DNA of 64,000 nt, taken from positions 62,001-126,000 of the forward strand of contig NZ_JAJUWU010000010.1 in the NCBI RefSeq assembly GCF_021390325.1. Direction: 5' to 3'. The DNA comes from Jiella avicenniae (lineage in GTDB: Bacteria > Pseudomonadota > Alphaproteobacteria > Rhizobiales > Rhizobiaceae). The notes under the pieces are model-generated. The model had not been told where the DNA came from, did no database searches, and was given only the letters and a program-made list of their open reading frames with translations. Made by a program: the position numbers and the translations under genes. This document shows, one piece after another, positions 52,938 through 61,305 of the stretch; the first letter of the stretch is position 1, and every line of letters begins with the position of its first letter.

Positions 52938-53899
52938 GGCGAACTCCTTTCGTTGTCCGGCGCAGCGCTGCGAGGGTCGCGGGAAAGCCACCAGCCCGGC
53001 TCTTCTCCGGCGATCCTCTGCGCCGCTTCGTCGCGGGCGGCGGTGTCCGCGAAAAGCCCGAAGACGGTCGCGCCGGATCCCGACATGCGAGCGAAAAGGG
53101 CGCCGGCCGCCAGGAGGCGCGCACGCGCATTCTCGATCTCGGGCGCCAGCGAACCGGCGGCGAGCGCCAGATCGTTGCGGGTCTCGGCGAGATAGGCGAC
53201 GAGTTCGCCAGTGGCCCTGAAACCTTGAACCGGCAAGGCCGGCATCGGCGGATTGTCGCGGCGGGCGAGCATCCGAAAGACGGCGGCCGTCTCGACGGCG
53301 ATGCCCGGATTGACCAGCAGCATTGCAAGCTGAGGCATCGCCTCGACCGGCCGGATCGCCTCGCCGATGCCGGAGACGAAGGCGGCCCGACCGGCAAGAC
53401 ACATCGGAACGTCGGCTCCGAGGCGGATTGCGGCGGCGGCGAGCGCCGCCCGCGCCTCATCGGGCACGTCGGCCGAGACGAGAGCGAGGAGCGCCGCGGC
53501 ATCGGCCGAGCCACCGCCGATGCCGGCGGCGACCGGAAGATGCTTCGACAAAGCGATGTCGAGGGGTGGCAGCTTCAGCCCCAACGTCGCCAACTCGGCG
53601 CGGGCAAGGGCGGCCGCCTTCAGGAGGATGTTGCCGTTGCCGGCCGGAACGGCCGAGGCGAAGCGGCCGGAAACGTCGAGGCGATCGATTCCCGCTTCTC
53701 TCTCGCGGTCCCCGACGGCGTCGTTCGCGCGCGGGAGGACGGCAATCTCGTCGCACGCGCCGGCATCGAAGACGACGAGGCTTTCCAGGAGATGATAGCC
53801 GTCGTCCCGGCGACCGACGACATGCAGCGCGAGATTGACCTTGGCGGGTGCGGGCCGGCATTCGGCCGGAACGGTCACGGCATCCATGCGGCCCACCAT
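52934..53899 (-). CDS. ispE: 4-diphosphocytidyl-2-C-methyl-D-erythritol kinase
   Basis: 321 residues of the GHMP kinase family acting in the MEP isoprenoid pathway. It phosphorylates CDP-ME at the 2-hydroxyl. Seen: PAPAKVNLALHVVGRRDDGYH, the ATP loop HLPVAAGIGGGSADAAALL and the C-terminal RMSGSGATVFGLF. ATG 53899 and ATG 53887 are both possible. It lies 22 nt after the TPR gene and overlaps moaB. Confidence 0.94.
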   Translation of the reverse strand: MVGRMDAVTVPAECRPAPAKVNLALHVVGRRDDGYHLLESLVVFDAGACDEIAVLPRANDAVGDREREAGIDRLDVSGRFASAVPAGNGNILLKAAALARAELATLGLKLPPLDIALSKHLPVAAGIGGGSADAAALLALVSADVPDEARAALAAAAIRLGADVPMCLAGRAAFVSGIGEAIRPVEAMPQLAMLLVNPGIAVETAAVFRMLARRDNPPMPALPVQGFRATGELVAYLAETRNDLALAAGSLAPEIENARARLLAAGALFARMSGSGATVFGLFADTAARDEAAQRIAGEEPGWWLSRDPRSAAPDNERSSP

Positions 53900-53921
53900 C
53901 CGGCCTCGTTCGGCAGCCCCG

Positions 53922-55832
53922 TCAGTTCGTGGTCGTCGGAGCTGCGCCCGGCGCCGCTTCGGGCGGCGTGGGGCTCGCCGGTGTGGCGGCGGGATTTGCT
54001 GGCTTTGCGGGAAGGTCGGTCGTCGGGGACGTCGCTTCCGCCTCGGCCCGCTTCGGGGTCTCGGCGGTGCCGGTGTCGGCCTTTTCGCTGGATGCGGCAC
54101 CGGTCAGGCCGTCTTTCAGCTTCGCCTCGATCTCGCGGCGCTGCTCCGCCTCGGGTTCGGGCTTGCCGACGAGGGCGCGCTCCCACTGGAACTTCGCCTC
54201 GCGCTTGCGGCCGACCTGCCAATAGGCGTCGCCGAGATGGTCGTTGATCGTCGGATCCATCGGCGTGATCAGGACGGCACGCTCGAGCTGCTCGACGGCG
54301 TCGTCGTAGCGGCCGAGGCGGTAATAGGCCCAGCCGAGGCTGTCGATGATGTAGCCGTCGTTGGGACGAAGGTCGACGGCCCGCTTGATCATGCCGAGCC
54401 CCTCGTCGAGATGCCGGTTCATGTCGACCCAGGAATAGCCGAGATAGTTCAGGACCTGCGGCTGGTCGGGCGAAAGCTCCAGCGCCTTCTTGAAGTCCGG
54501 CTCGGCCTTGTCCCACATCTTCTGCCGCTCGTAGGCGATTCCGCGCTGGTAGTAGAGGTTCCAGTTCTCAGCGTCGTCCGCCTTGGCGAGTTCGACCGCC
54601 TTGTCGAGCGCGCCGGCGGCCTCGGCATATTGCTTGTCGGCGGACAGGACGTCGGCGAGCGCGGTATGGGCGCGCACGTCGTCGGGATAGTCGCGGACGG
54701 CCCGTTCGAGATGGCGCTTCGCCTCGTCCTTCTTTTCGGCATACCAGAGATCGAGGCCGATCTGCAGGTCGGCGGTCCGGCGGAAGGCAGAGTTCTCCGG
54801 GATCTCCTTGTAGTAGGAGATGGCGAGGTCGAGCTGGTTCGCCTGCTCGGCAATCCCCGCGAGCGCCGTCAGGAGGGCCGGGCTGCGCGGCGACAGCGCC
54901 CTGGCGAGCTGGAAATAGAGGAGGGCGACGTCGCGTCCGTCGCCGCGGTTGATCGCCTGGCCGAGCACGTAGAGGCTCTCGGCCGCGCCCTCCTGTACGG
55001 AGGCCGCGGCGGGCTCGATCGTTTCGCCGCGATCGATCCGATCGCGCAGGAAGGTCAGCGGCGTATAGTTCGGCGCGACGGCGAGCCCGGCATCGACCGC
55101 CTTCAGCGCAGCCTGCTTGTCGCCTTCGCGCGTCTCGAGGCGGGCGAGCGCGTCGGCGGCGCCGAGATAGGCGTCGGGGGAGGTACGGGCGAGGGTCTGA
55201 TCCGCCACCACGTCCGACAACACCTTGCGTGCCACCTGCGGCCGGCCGGCAAGCGAGGCGATCAGGCCTTTTTGATAGGCGTTGAAGATCGCATACCAGG
55301 GCGCGCCGGTGCTCTGGTCGATCCGCGACAGCGCCTCGTCGACCCGGCCGGCGCCGACCTCCGCCCAGGCCATCAGATGGGCGAGGAGAAGCGCGTCGAG
55401 ATCGGTCGGATTGACGACGTCGAACTCGGCGATGGCGGCCTCGAAGTCGCCCTTGGTCAGGGCATCGACGCCGAGGGTGATTCGCGCCACCTTGGCGACG
55501 TTCGCATCGTCGCGAAGCTTGGCCGCGAGGTCGACGCCGTCCTTGAACCGTCCGTCCGCCAGATAGGCGAACATCGCGTCCTGCTGCAGCGCTTCGGCGG
55601 TCGGATCGATCGACAGGGCCTGGGTGTAATAATCGGTCGCGGCGTCGAGATCGCCGGAAGCCTGGGCGGTCTTGGCGGCGAGATAGGCGCCCGACAGCGA
55701 GCCGGCGGTCTCGACCGGCGCCTTCGGAAGGTCCGGCATCCCGTCCTGGCCGGCCGCACGGCCCGCCCCGCTCCCTGCGAGAACGATCACGGCCGACGCC
55801 ATCAAGGTGGTGAAGAGGCGCGAAAGCGTCAC
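53922..55832 (-). CDS. Large exported tetratricopeptide-repeat protein
   Basis: 636 residues beginning at GTG 55832, chosen because GGAGGAAAGG lies just upstream and a signal peptide follows (FTTLMASAVIVLAGSGAGRA). More than ten TPR units run from about residue 50 to 560, the best being in the last third (NYLGYSWVDMNRHLDEGLGM, SLGWAYYRLGRYDDAVEQLE). A Pro/Ala-rich tail ends APTTTN. It is probably a periplasmic scaffold; the partner is unknown. It is followed by ispE and moaB. Confidence 0.9.
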   Translation of the reverse strand: MTLSRLFTTLMASAVIVLAGSGAGRAAGQDGMPDLPKAPVETAGSLSGAYLAAKTAQASGDLDAATDYYTQALSIDPTAEALQQDAMFAYLADGRFKDGVDLAAKLRDDANVAKVARITLGVDALTKGDFEAAIAEFDVVNPTDLDALLLAHLMAWAEVGAGRVDEALSRIDQSTGAPWYAIFNAYQKGLIASLAGRPQVARKVLSDVVADQTLARTSPDAYLGAADALARLETREGDKQAALKAVDAGLAVAPNYTPLTFLRDRIDRGETIEPAAASVQEGAAESLYVLGQAINRGDGRDVALLYFQLARALSPRSPALLTALAGIAEQANQLDLAISYYKEIPENSAFRRTADLQIGLDLWYAEKKDEAKRHLERAVRDYPDDVRAHTALADVLSADKQYAEAAGALDKAVELAKADDAENWNLYYQRGIAYERQKMWDKAEPDFKKALELSPDQPQVLNYLGYSWVDMNRHLDEGLGMIKRAVDLRPNDGYIIDSLGWAYYRLGRYDDAVEQLERAVLITPMDPTINDHLGDAYWQVGRKREAKFQWERALVGKPEPEAEQRREIEAKLKDGLTGAASSEKADTGTAETPKRAEAEATSPTTDLPAKPANPAATPASPTPPEAAPGAAPTTTN

Positions 55833-56063
55833 GATGGATCCTTTCCTCCGGCAGAGCCGGTGCGGTTTCCTTGCAAGATGCCGCGGTCGGGGCAGCCCGG
55901 ATGGCTCGCGAAGTGACGCGAACTCGCAGCAATTTGCAAGTCTCTTCGGCGTGTTGCACAAAGACCTTGACCGCAATGCGACGGGCCCCGCGACAAGGGC
56001 CGGCGATCACGGCGACGTGGCCGCGGGCCCTTGTCCTTCGAGCCCGCGCGGTCTGCGAACCCC

Positions 56064-57080
56064 TCAGTTCAGCCGATCGACGCAGAAGTCGACGACGCCC
56101 AGCATCGCCTCGCGGGCCGGCGAAGGCGGCAGCGTCGAGGCGGCGCGGAAGGCCTCCTCGCCGAAGCCTCGCGCCCGCTCGATCGTCGCCTCGAGCGCGC
56201 CGTGGCGCTGCAAGAGATCCTTGGCCCGGGCGAGCGCTGCGTCGTCGTTCTCGCCGCTCTCCATCGCGCTCTGCCAGAACGCCTTTTCCGCCACGTCGCC
56301 CTTGGCGTAGGCGAGAATGACGGGCAGGGTGATCTTGCCTTCGCGGAAGTCGTCGCCGGTGTTCTTGCCGAGATCGGCGAGCGAGCCGCGATAGTCGAGG
56401 ACGTCGTCGACGAGCTGGAACGCCAGCCCGAGCGAGCGGCCGTAGTCGCGCATCGCCGCGCGCTCCTCCTCTCCCTTGTCGGCGAGCACCGGCCCGACCT
56501 CGGTGGCCGCGGAGAAGAGGGCTGCGGTCTTGGCGTCGATCACGGCGAGGTAGTCCGCCTCGCTGGTGGTCATCTGTTTGGCCGCGGCGAGCTGCCAGAC
56601 CTCTCCCTCGGCGATCACGGCAGACGCCGCGGACAGGATCGCCAGGGCATCCAGCGAGCCCACCTCGACCATCGTCTTGAAGGCCTGGCCGAGCAGGAAG
56701 TCGCCGACGAGGACGCTCGCCTGGTTGCCCCAGATGGTCCGCGCCGTGCTCTTGCCGCGTCGCATGTCGCTCTCGTCGACGACGTCGTCATGGAGCAGCG
56801 TCGCCGTGTGCATGAACTCGACGCTGGCGGCGAGCTTGACGTGATCGGCGCCGTCATAGCCGTGCGCCAGCGCCGAGGCGATGGTCAGCATCGGCCGCAG
56901 CCGCTTGCCGCCGGAGGAGATCAGATGTTCGGCGATCTCGGGGATCAGCGTCACGTTCGAGCCGGCCATGGCGAGGATGAGATCGTTGACCCGGGCCATG
57001 TCGGCCTTGGTCAGCGCCAGGATCGGATCGATCGACCCGCGGGTCTGCCGCTGTGCGGCGCGGATGGCCAGGCTCACCAT
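56064..57080 (-). CDS. ispB: Polyprenyl (octaprenyl/decaprenyl) diphosphate synthase
   Basis: 338 residues, trans-isoprenyl diphosphate synthase. The first Asp-rich motif is LLHDDVVDESDMRRG and the second FQLVDDVLDY. SSGGKRLRPML is the substrate-binding loop. It makes the side chain of ubiquinone. ATG 57080 has GGAG 6 nt upstream. It is divergent from the DUF2007/methyltransferase/S49 group, as in many rhizobia. Confidence 0.95.
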   Translation of the reverse strand: MVSLAIRAAQRQTRGSIDPILALTKADMARVNDLILAMAGSNVTLIPEIAEHLISSGGKRLRPMLTIASALAHGYDGADHVKLAASVEFMHTATLLHDDVVDESDMRRGKSTARTIWGNQASVLVGDFLLGQAFKTMVEVGSLDALAILSAASAVIAEGEVWQLAAAKQMTTSEADYLAVIDAKTAALFSAATEVGPVLADKGEEERAAMRDYGRSLGLAFQLVDDVLDYRGSLADLGKNTGDDFREGKITLPVILAYAKGDVAEKAFWQSAMESGENDDAALARAKDLLQRHGALEATIERARGFGEEAFRAASTLPPSPAREAMLGVVDFCVDRLN

Positions 57081-57427
57081 GCTTCTCCGTTGTTCGAGCT
57101 CTCCGCAGAGCAAATTCTGCGCTGCAATAGGCCGAGGGCGCGGCGCCCCGCAAGGGCGGTTCCGGCGGCTTCGTCCAAGCCCACCGCAGGCGTGCGGCGC
57201 GTGGCGTCCCTGTTCGCCAAGATGGCATCTTCGCGCCGCGCGTCCATTCGAAGCGCGGCCCGGGACCGAAATTGCCGCACCGGTCGGCCATGCCGCCGCC
57301 TTCTCGCGACGCTCACCGGCCGAGCGGTCGGCGCTGCGGCACTTTCGCCTCGACAACACGTTGTGTGAGCGAAAAGATGACGGCCGATCCACAGGGCGGC
57401 TGAACGCCGCCGGCGAAAGGATGCTTC
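57081..57427. other. Divergent intergenic region between ispB and the DUF2007 gene
   Basis: 347 nt with no credible gene. It must carry promoters for both directions. The only motif noticed is a small ACAA-CACG-TTGT dyad near 57352-57363. No strong promoter could be recognised. Confidence 0.5.
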
Positions 57428-57655
57428 ATGAAGGAACTCATGCGATCGAACGACGCGGTGCTGATCTCGTTCGTCGACGCCCTGCTCAACGATGCCGAGA
57501 TCCTGCATTTCGTCGCCGACGCCCACATGAGCATTCTAGACGGCTCGATCGGCGTCCTGCCACGGCGCGTCCTCGTCGATCCCGAGCGCCTCGAACAGGC
57601 GCGCCGGCTCCTGCGCGATGCCGATCTCGGCCACGAGATTTCCGTGGCCGACTGA
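57428..57655 (+). CDS. DUF2007 domain protein
   Basis: 75 residues: MKELMRSNDAVLISFVDALL, then ILHFVADAHMSILDGSIG and VLVDPERLEQARRLL. This is the DUF2007 'putative signal-transducing' fold, a small ferredoxin-like domain resembling PII C-terminal regions. Its place between ispB and the tRNA1(Val)-type methyltransferase is conserved in Hyphomicrobiales. No function is established. Confidence 0.92.
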   Translation: MKELMRSNDAVLISFVDALLNDAEILHFVADAHMSILDGSIGVLPRRVLVDPERLEQARRLLRDADLGHEISVAD

Positions 57656-57683
57656 TACGGGCCCGACGGAGAACCTGCATGTG

Positions 57684-58493
57684 ATGGCGGCCGATCCCAC
57701 TGGCGATTCGACGATCGACGGGCGTCCCGTGCGCCTCGACGCCTTTCATGACGGCGGCTTCGCCGTGTTCCAGCCGAAGGGCTGGGGTTATCGCTCCGGC
57801 CTCGACGCGATGCTGCTCTGCGCCTGCGTCGCCCCCGGTTTCGCCGGCCGGATCGCCGATCTCGGCGCCGGCTCGGGCGTCGTCGGCTTCGGCGCGGCGC
57901 TTCGGGCACCGGAGGCTTCGGTGGCGCTCGTCGAGGCCCAGCCGATCATGGCGTCGCTCTGCCGACAGTCGCTCGCCCTGCCGCAAAACGCGCATCTGGC
58001 GAGACGGATCGCCGTCGCCGAAATCGACATCGGAAGCGGCCGCCCGTCGCGCGAAGCGGCGGGCCTCGGCGATTCGGCCTTCGATCTCGTTCTGACCAAC
58101 CCGCCTTTTCACCCGGCGAACCACCGCCGGCCGCCGGATCCGGTGAGAGAGCGGGCGCTGTTTCCCGCGGACGGCATGTCGCTCGGCCGCTGGTTCGCCG
58201 TCGCCGCCGCGCTGTTGGCGCCGAAAGGTCGGCTGGTGGCCGTGTTGAGGACCGACCGCCTCGGCGAGGTCCTGCAAGCGATCGAACCCCGCTTCGGCGA
58301 GGCGACCGTCCTGCCGGTCCACGGCCGGGCCGGTGCGCCGGCCGAGCGCGTCGTCGTCGCCGCGAGGAAGGGAACGCGCGCGCCGCTGCGGCTGCTCGAA
58401 GGGATCGCGCTCGACGACGGCGCCGGCGGGCCGACGGCTCTGTCCGGAAAGATCGCCCGCGGCATTGCGACGCTGCCCCTCGCCGAGATGTGA
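57684..58493 (+). CDS. tRNA1(Val) (adenine(37)-N6)-methyltransferase-like protein
   Basis: 269 residues, SAM-dependent methyltransferase. Seen: the opening FAVFQPKGWGYRSGLDAMLL, the SAM motif RIADLGAGSGVVGFG and the N6-adenine catalytic NPPF in LVLTNPPFHPANHRRPPD. It resembles YfiC/TrmN6, which methylates A37 of tRNA-Val. ATG 57684 is used; GTG 57681 is directly adjacent. It is co-oriented with the DUF2007 gene and the S49 peptidase. Confidence 0.88.
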   Translation: MAADPTGDSTIDGRPVRLDAFHDGGFAVFQPKGWGYRSGLDAMLLCACVAPGFAGRIADLGAGSGVVGFGAALRAPEASVALVEAQPIMASLCRQSLALPQNAHLARRIAVAEIDIGSGRPSREAAGLGDSAFDLVLTNPPFHPANHRRPPDPVRERALFPADGMSLGRWFAVAAALLAPKGRLVAVLRTDRLGEVLQAIEPRFGEATVLPVHGRAGAPAERVVVAARKGTRAPLRLLEGIALDDGAGGPTALSGKIARGIATLPLAEM

Positions 58494-58562
58494 AGCCGCC
58501 CTGACGCGGCGCCGGCGGGCGTCGGGAAGGCGCGCGATTGCGAAGCGGCGGGGAGTGCTTAA

Positions 58563-59474
58563 ATGCACCGGGACCTGAAAACGAACCGCACCCGAAGGCA
58601 TCCCTTGGCCAACCCGCTCAAGAAACTCCTCCCGAAGCGCTTTCGCCGGGAGGGCGTCACCATTCCGGTGGTCAAGCTCTCGGGCATGATCGCGGCCTCC
58701 AGTTCGCCCTTCCGTCAGGGTCTGTCGATCGCGACGGCCGCCCCGCTGCTCGAAAAGGCGTTCGGCGACAAGGCCGCCCCGGCCGTCGCCATCGTCGTCA
58801 ATTCGCCCGGCGGTTCGCCGGTGCAGTCGCGGCTGATCTTCAAGCGGATCCGCGATCTGGCCGAAGAAAAGCAGAAGACCGTGCTCGTCTTCGTCGAGGA
58901 CGTCGCGGCCTCTGGTGGCTACATGATCGCCTGCGCCGGCGACGAGATCATCGCCGACCCGTCCTCGATCGTCGGCTCGATCGGCGTCGTCTCCGGGTCC
59001 TTCGGCTTCGTCGAGGCGATCGCCAAGCTCGGCATCGAGCGGCGCGTCCACACCGCCGGGCAGAACAAGGCGACGCTCGACCCGTTCCAGCCGGAAAAGC
59101 CCGAGGACGTGGCGCATCTGAAAGCCTTGCAGCTCGAGGTGCACGACACCTTCATCGATCTCGTCAAGTCGCGACGCGGGGCAAAGCTCGTCGAGGACGA
59201 CCAGATGTTCTCCGGTCTCTTCTGGTCCGGCAAGCGCGGGCTGGACCTCGGCCTCGTCGACGCTCTCGGCGACATCCGCGAGACCCTGCGGCTGCGCTAT
59301 GGCGAGACCGTGAAACTGGACCTGATCAGCCAAGGGCGATCGCTGTTCGGCCGCAAGCCGAAGGGTATCAGCGCCGGGACCGATGGCGCCCTCGCCGCGA
59401 TCGGCGAGGGCGTGGCCGACCGGATCTTCGCCCAACTCGAGGAACGGGCGATCTGGGCGCGATTCGGGCTCTGA
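58563..59474 (+). CDS. S49 family serine peptidase (SppA-like)
   Basis: 303 residues, about half the size of E. coli SppA, with one catalytic domain. Seen: VVNSPGGSPVQS, the nucleophile Ser in VEDVAASGGYMIACAGDEI and SIVGSIGVVSG. No clear N-terminal membrane helix is visible. It probably degrades signal peptides or small membrane proteins as an oligomer. It precedes the glyQ region as in other rhizobia, but here an alcohol dehydrogenase and a GGDEF-EAL gene intervene. Confidence 0.92.
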   Translation: MHRDLKTNRTRRHPLANPLKKLLPKRFRREGVTIPVVKLSGMIAASSSPFRQGLSIATAAPLLEKAFGDKAAPAVAIVVNSPGGSPVQSRLIFKRIRDLAEEKQKTVLVFVEDVAASGGYMIACAGDEIIADPSSIVGSIGVVSGSFGFVEAIAKLGIERRVHTAGQNKATLDPFQPEKPEDVAHLKALQLEVHDTFIDLVKSRRGAKLVEDDQMFSGLFWSGKRGLDLGLVDALGDIRETLRLRYGETVKLDLISQGRSLFGRKPKGISAGTDGALAAIGEGVADRIFAQLEERAIWARFGL

Positions 59475-59482
59475 GGAGCGTT

Positions 59483-59500
59483 GCCTCCGCTCGCGGAGGC
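59483..59500 (+). other. Stem-loop behind the S49 gene
   Basis: GCCTCCGC (59483-59490) pairs perfectly with GCGGAGGC (59493-59500) around a 2-nt loop, 9 nt past the stop. No T tract follows. It is possibly a termination or RNA-stability hairpin. Confidence 0.45.
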
Positions 59501-59602
59501 TCCGCGGCAGTTAGGCGAAGATGCCGCAGATGGTGAATTGCCGGCATGGCGGCGAAGGCGCATAATGCTGCCGGAAGGTGTGTTTTGGAGATGATCGAAG
59601 CG

Positions 59603-59785
59603 ATGCCCCAGCTCATACTCCTGGGCCTCGTCGGAGCCGCTGCCTGGCTCGGCTACAAGCAGATGGCGAAGGATGCCGAGAAGGTGTCCGAGCGCAATCG
59701 TCAGGCCGAGGCGGAGGTGCGCAACGGCGCCCAGGGCACGCTCGTGCGCGGGCCGGACGGCGTATACCGCGTCCGCAAGGACTGA
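59603..59785 (+). CDS. Small single-helix membrane protein
   Basis: 60 residues: an N-terminal membrane helix (LILLGLVGAAAWLGY) and a charged helical cytoplasmic part (KDAEKVSERNRQAEAEV) precede a short C-terminal motif GTLVRGPDGVYRV. Small proteins with this GTLV-x-G-x-YR tail occur widely in Hyphomicrobiales without known function. The start is uncertain: an in-frame ATG at 59591 directly abuts GGAG. Confidence 0.75.
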   Translation: MPQLILLGLVGAAAWLGYKQMAKDAEKVSERNRQAEAEVRNGAQGTLVRGPDGVYRVRKD

Positions 59786-59929
59786 CGTCCCGCGAATGCG
59801 ACGGGCACCAGGCCGCCCACAGGGGCGCAACCCTTAGCTGCCTGCGCAAGCAGGCGGCTAACAGCTTGGAACAGACCGCTCTCCGCGAGATTGGCGAGGC
59901 ACACGCTCGAATCTCACGGAGTATCCGCG

Positions 59930-61099
59930 ATGAAAGCCATCACCTGGCACGGCAAGCACGACATGCGCTGCGAAAGCGTCCCCGATCCCGAGATCGAGGA
60001 CGGCCGCGACGTCATCATCAAGACCACGGCCTGCGCGATCTGCGGGTCGGATCTCCATTTCTACGACGGTTTCATGCCCGGCATGGAATCGGGCGACATC
60101 GTCGGCCACGAATTCATGGGCGAGGTGATGGAGGTCGGCCGCGACACGAAGAAGCTGAAGGTCGGCGACCGCATCGTCGTGCCGTTCACCATCGTCTGCG
60201 GCGAATGCGATCAGTGCCGGCGCGGGAACTTCTCCGTCTGCGAGCGCTCCAACCGCAATGCCGACACCGCCGCCAAGATGTTCGGCCACACGACGGCGGG
60301 CCTTTATGGCTATTCGCATCTGACCGGGGGCTATTCCGGCGGGCAGGCGGAATATGTGCGTGTTCCCTACGCCGACGTCGGCCCCGTGAAGGTCCCCGAC
60401 GGCATGACCGACGAGGAGGTGCTGTTTCTCGGCGACATCCTGCCGACGGGTTGGCAGGGCGCCAAGAACTGCGACATCCAGCCGACGGACACGGTGGCGA
60501 TCTGGGGCGCCGGTCCGGTCGGCCTCTTCGCCCTGCAGAGCGCGATCATCCAGGGCGCCAAGCAGGTCGTCGTCATCGACGAGGTGCCGGAGCGCCTGGC
60601 CATCGCCGAGCGGATGGGCGCGATCACCATCAATTTTCAGGAAGAGAGCACGGTCGAGCGCCTGAACGACCTCACCCAGGGCAAGGGGCCGGAATGCTGC
60701 ATCGACTGCGTCGGCATGGAGGCCCATTCCGGCTACGGGATCGAGCATCTCTACGATCGCGCCAAGCAGACGGTGATGGCCGAGACCGACCGGCCGCACG
60801 TTTTGCGCGAGATGATCTATGTCTGCAGGCCGGGCGGCACGATCTCCGTGCCGGGCGTCTATGGCGGCCTCGTCGACAAGATCCCCTTCGGCGCGGCGAT
60901 GAACAAATCCCTGAGCTTCAAGATGGGCCAGACCCATGTGAACAAATGGGCCGACGACCTTCTGGTGCGTATCCAGGAGGGCCAGTTCGACACGACCTCC
61001 TTCATCTCGCACCGAGGCACGCTGGAAGACGGGCCGGAACTCTACAAGACCTTCCGTGACAAGAAGGACGGTTGCACCAAGGTGGTGCTGCGGCCGTAA
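59930..61099 (+). CDS. Zinc-dependent alcohol dehydrogenase (formaldehyde-dehydrogenase-like subgroup)
   Basis: 389 residues, medium-chain dehydrogenase. Seen: catalytic-zinc Cys in CAICGSDLHFYDG with GHEFMGEV, the structural zinc lobe CGECDQCRRGNFSVC, and the coenzyme motif WGAGPVGLFALQ. The length and the segment DRPHVLREMIYVCRPGGTIS place it with glutathione-independent formaldehyde/threonine-type dehydrogenases rather than class III. ATG 59930 has GGAG 9 nt upstream. The substrate is uncertain. A strong terminator follows. Confidence 0.92.
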   Translation: MKAITWHGKHDMRCESVPDPEIEDGRDVIIKTTACAICGSDLHFYDGFMPGMESGDIVGHEFMGEVMEVGRDTKKLKVGDRIVVPFTIVCGECDQCRRGNFSVCERSNRNADTAAKMFGHTTAGLYGYSHLTGGYSGGQAEYVRVPYADVGPVKVPDGMTDEEVLFLGDILPTGWQGAKNCDIQPTDTVAIWGAGPVGLFALQSAIIQGAKQVVVIDEVPERLAIAERMGAITINFQEESTVERLNDLTQGKGPECCIDCVGMEAHSGYGIEHLYDRAKQTVMAETDRPHVLREMIYVCRPGGTISVPGVYGGLVDKIPFGAAMNKSLSFKMGQTHVNKWADDLLVRIQEGQFDTTSFISHRGTLEDGPELYKTFRDKKDGCTKVVLRP

Positions 61100-61140
61100 C
61101 CGAGGCGGCGACGACCACGCATGGGATGATCTGGAGACGA

Positions 61141-61174
61141 AGCCGGGCGGGCCTTTCGGGCCGCCCGGCTTTTT
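61141..61174 (+). terminator. Intrinsic terminator of the alcohol dehydrogenase gene
   Basis: AGCCGGGCGG (61141-61150) pairs perfectly with CCGCCCGGCT (61161-61170) and is followed by TTTT, giving five Ts in a row. It lies 42 nt after the stop. Confidence 0.88.
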
Positions 61175-61251
61175 GTGCCTCGACGGAATGACATTCGCAT
61201 TGGACGAGCGTTTTCGCGCCGGGAACCCAGAATCACGCGAAATCCGCCGAG

Positions 61252-61266
61252 CTAACTTCGGCTTAA
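61252..61266 (+). promoter_or_regulatory. Degenerate CtrA-type box upstream of the GGDEF-EAL gene
   Basis: CTAA-N7-TTAA is one base from the CtrA consensus TTAA-N7-TTAA. It lies 39 nt upstream of the GTG start in a locally AT-rich stretch that probably contains the promoter. Suggestive only. Confidence 0.3.
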
Positions 61267-61305
61267 TGCTGCTTGCGTAATGATATATTCGTTGCGGAGG
61301 CAAAC

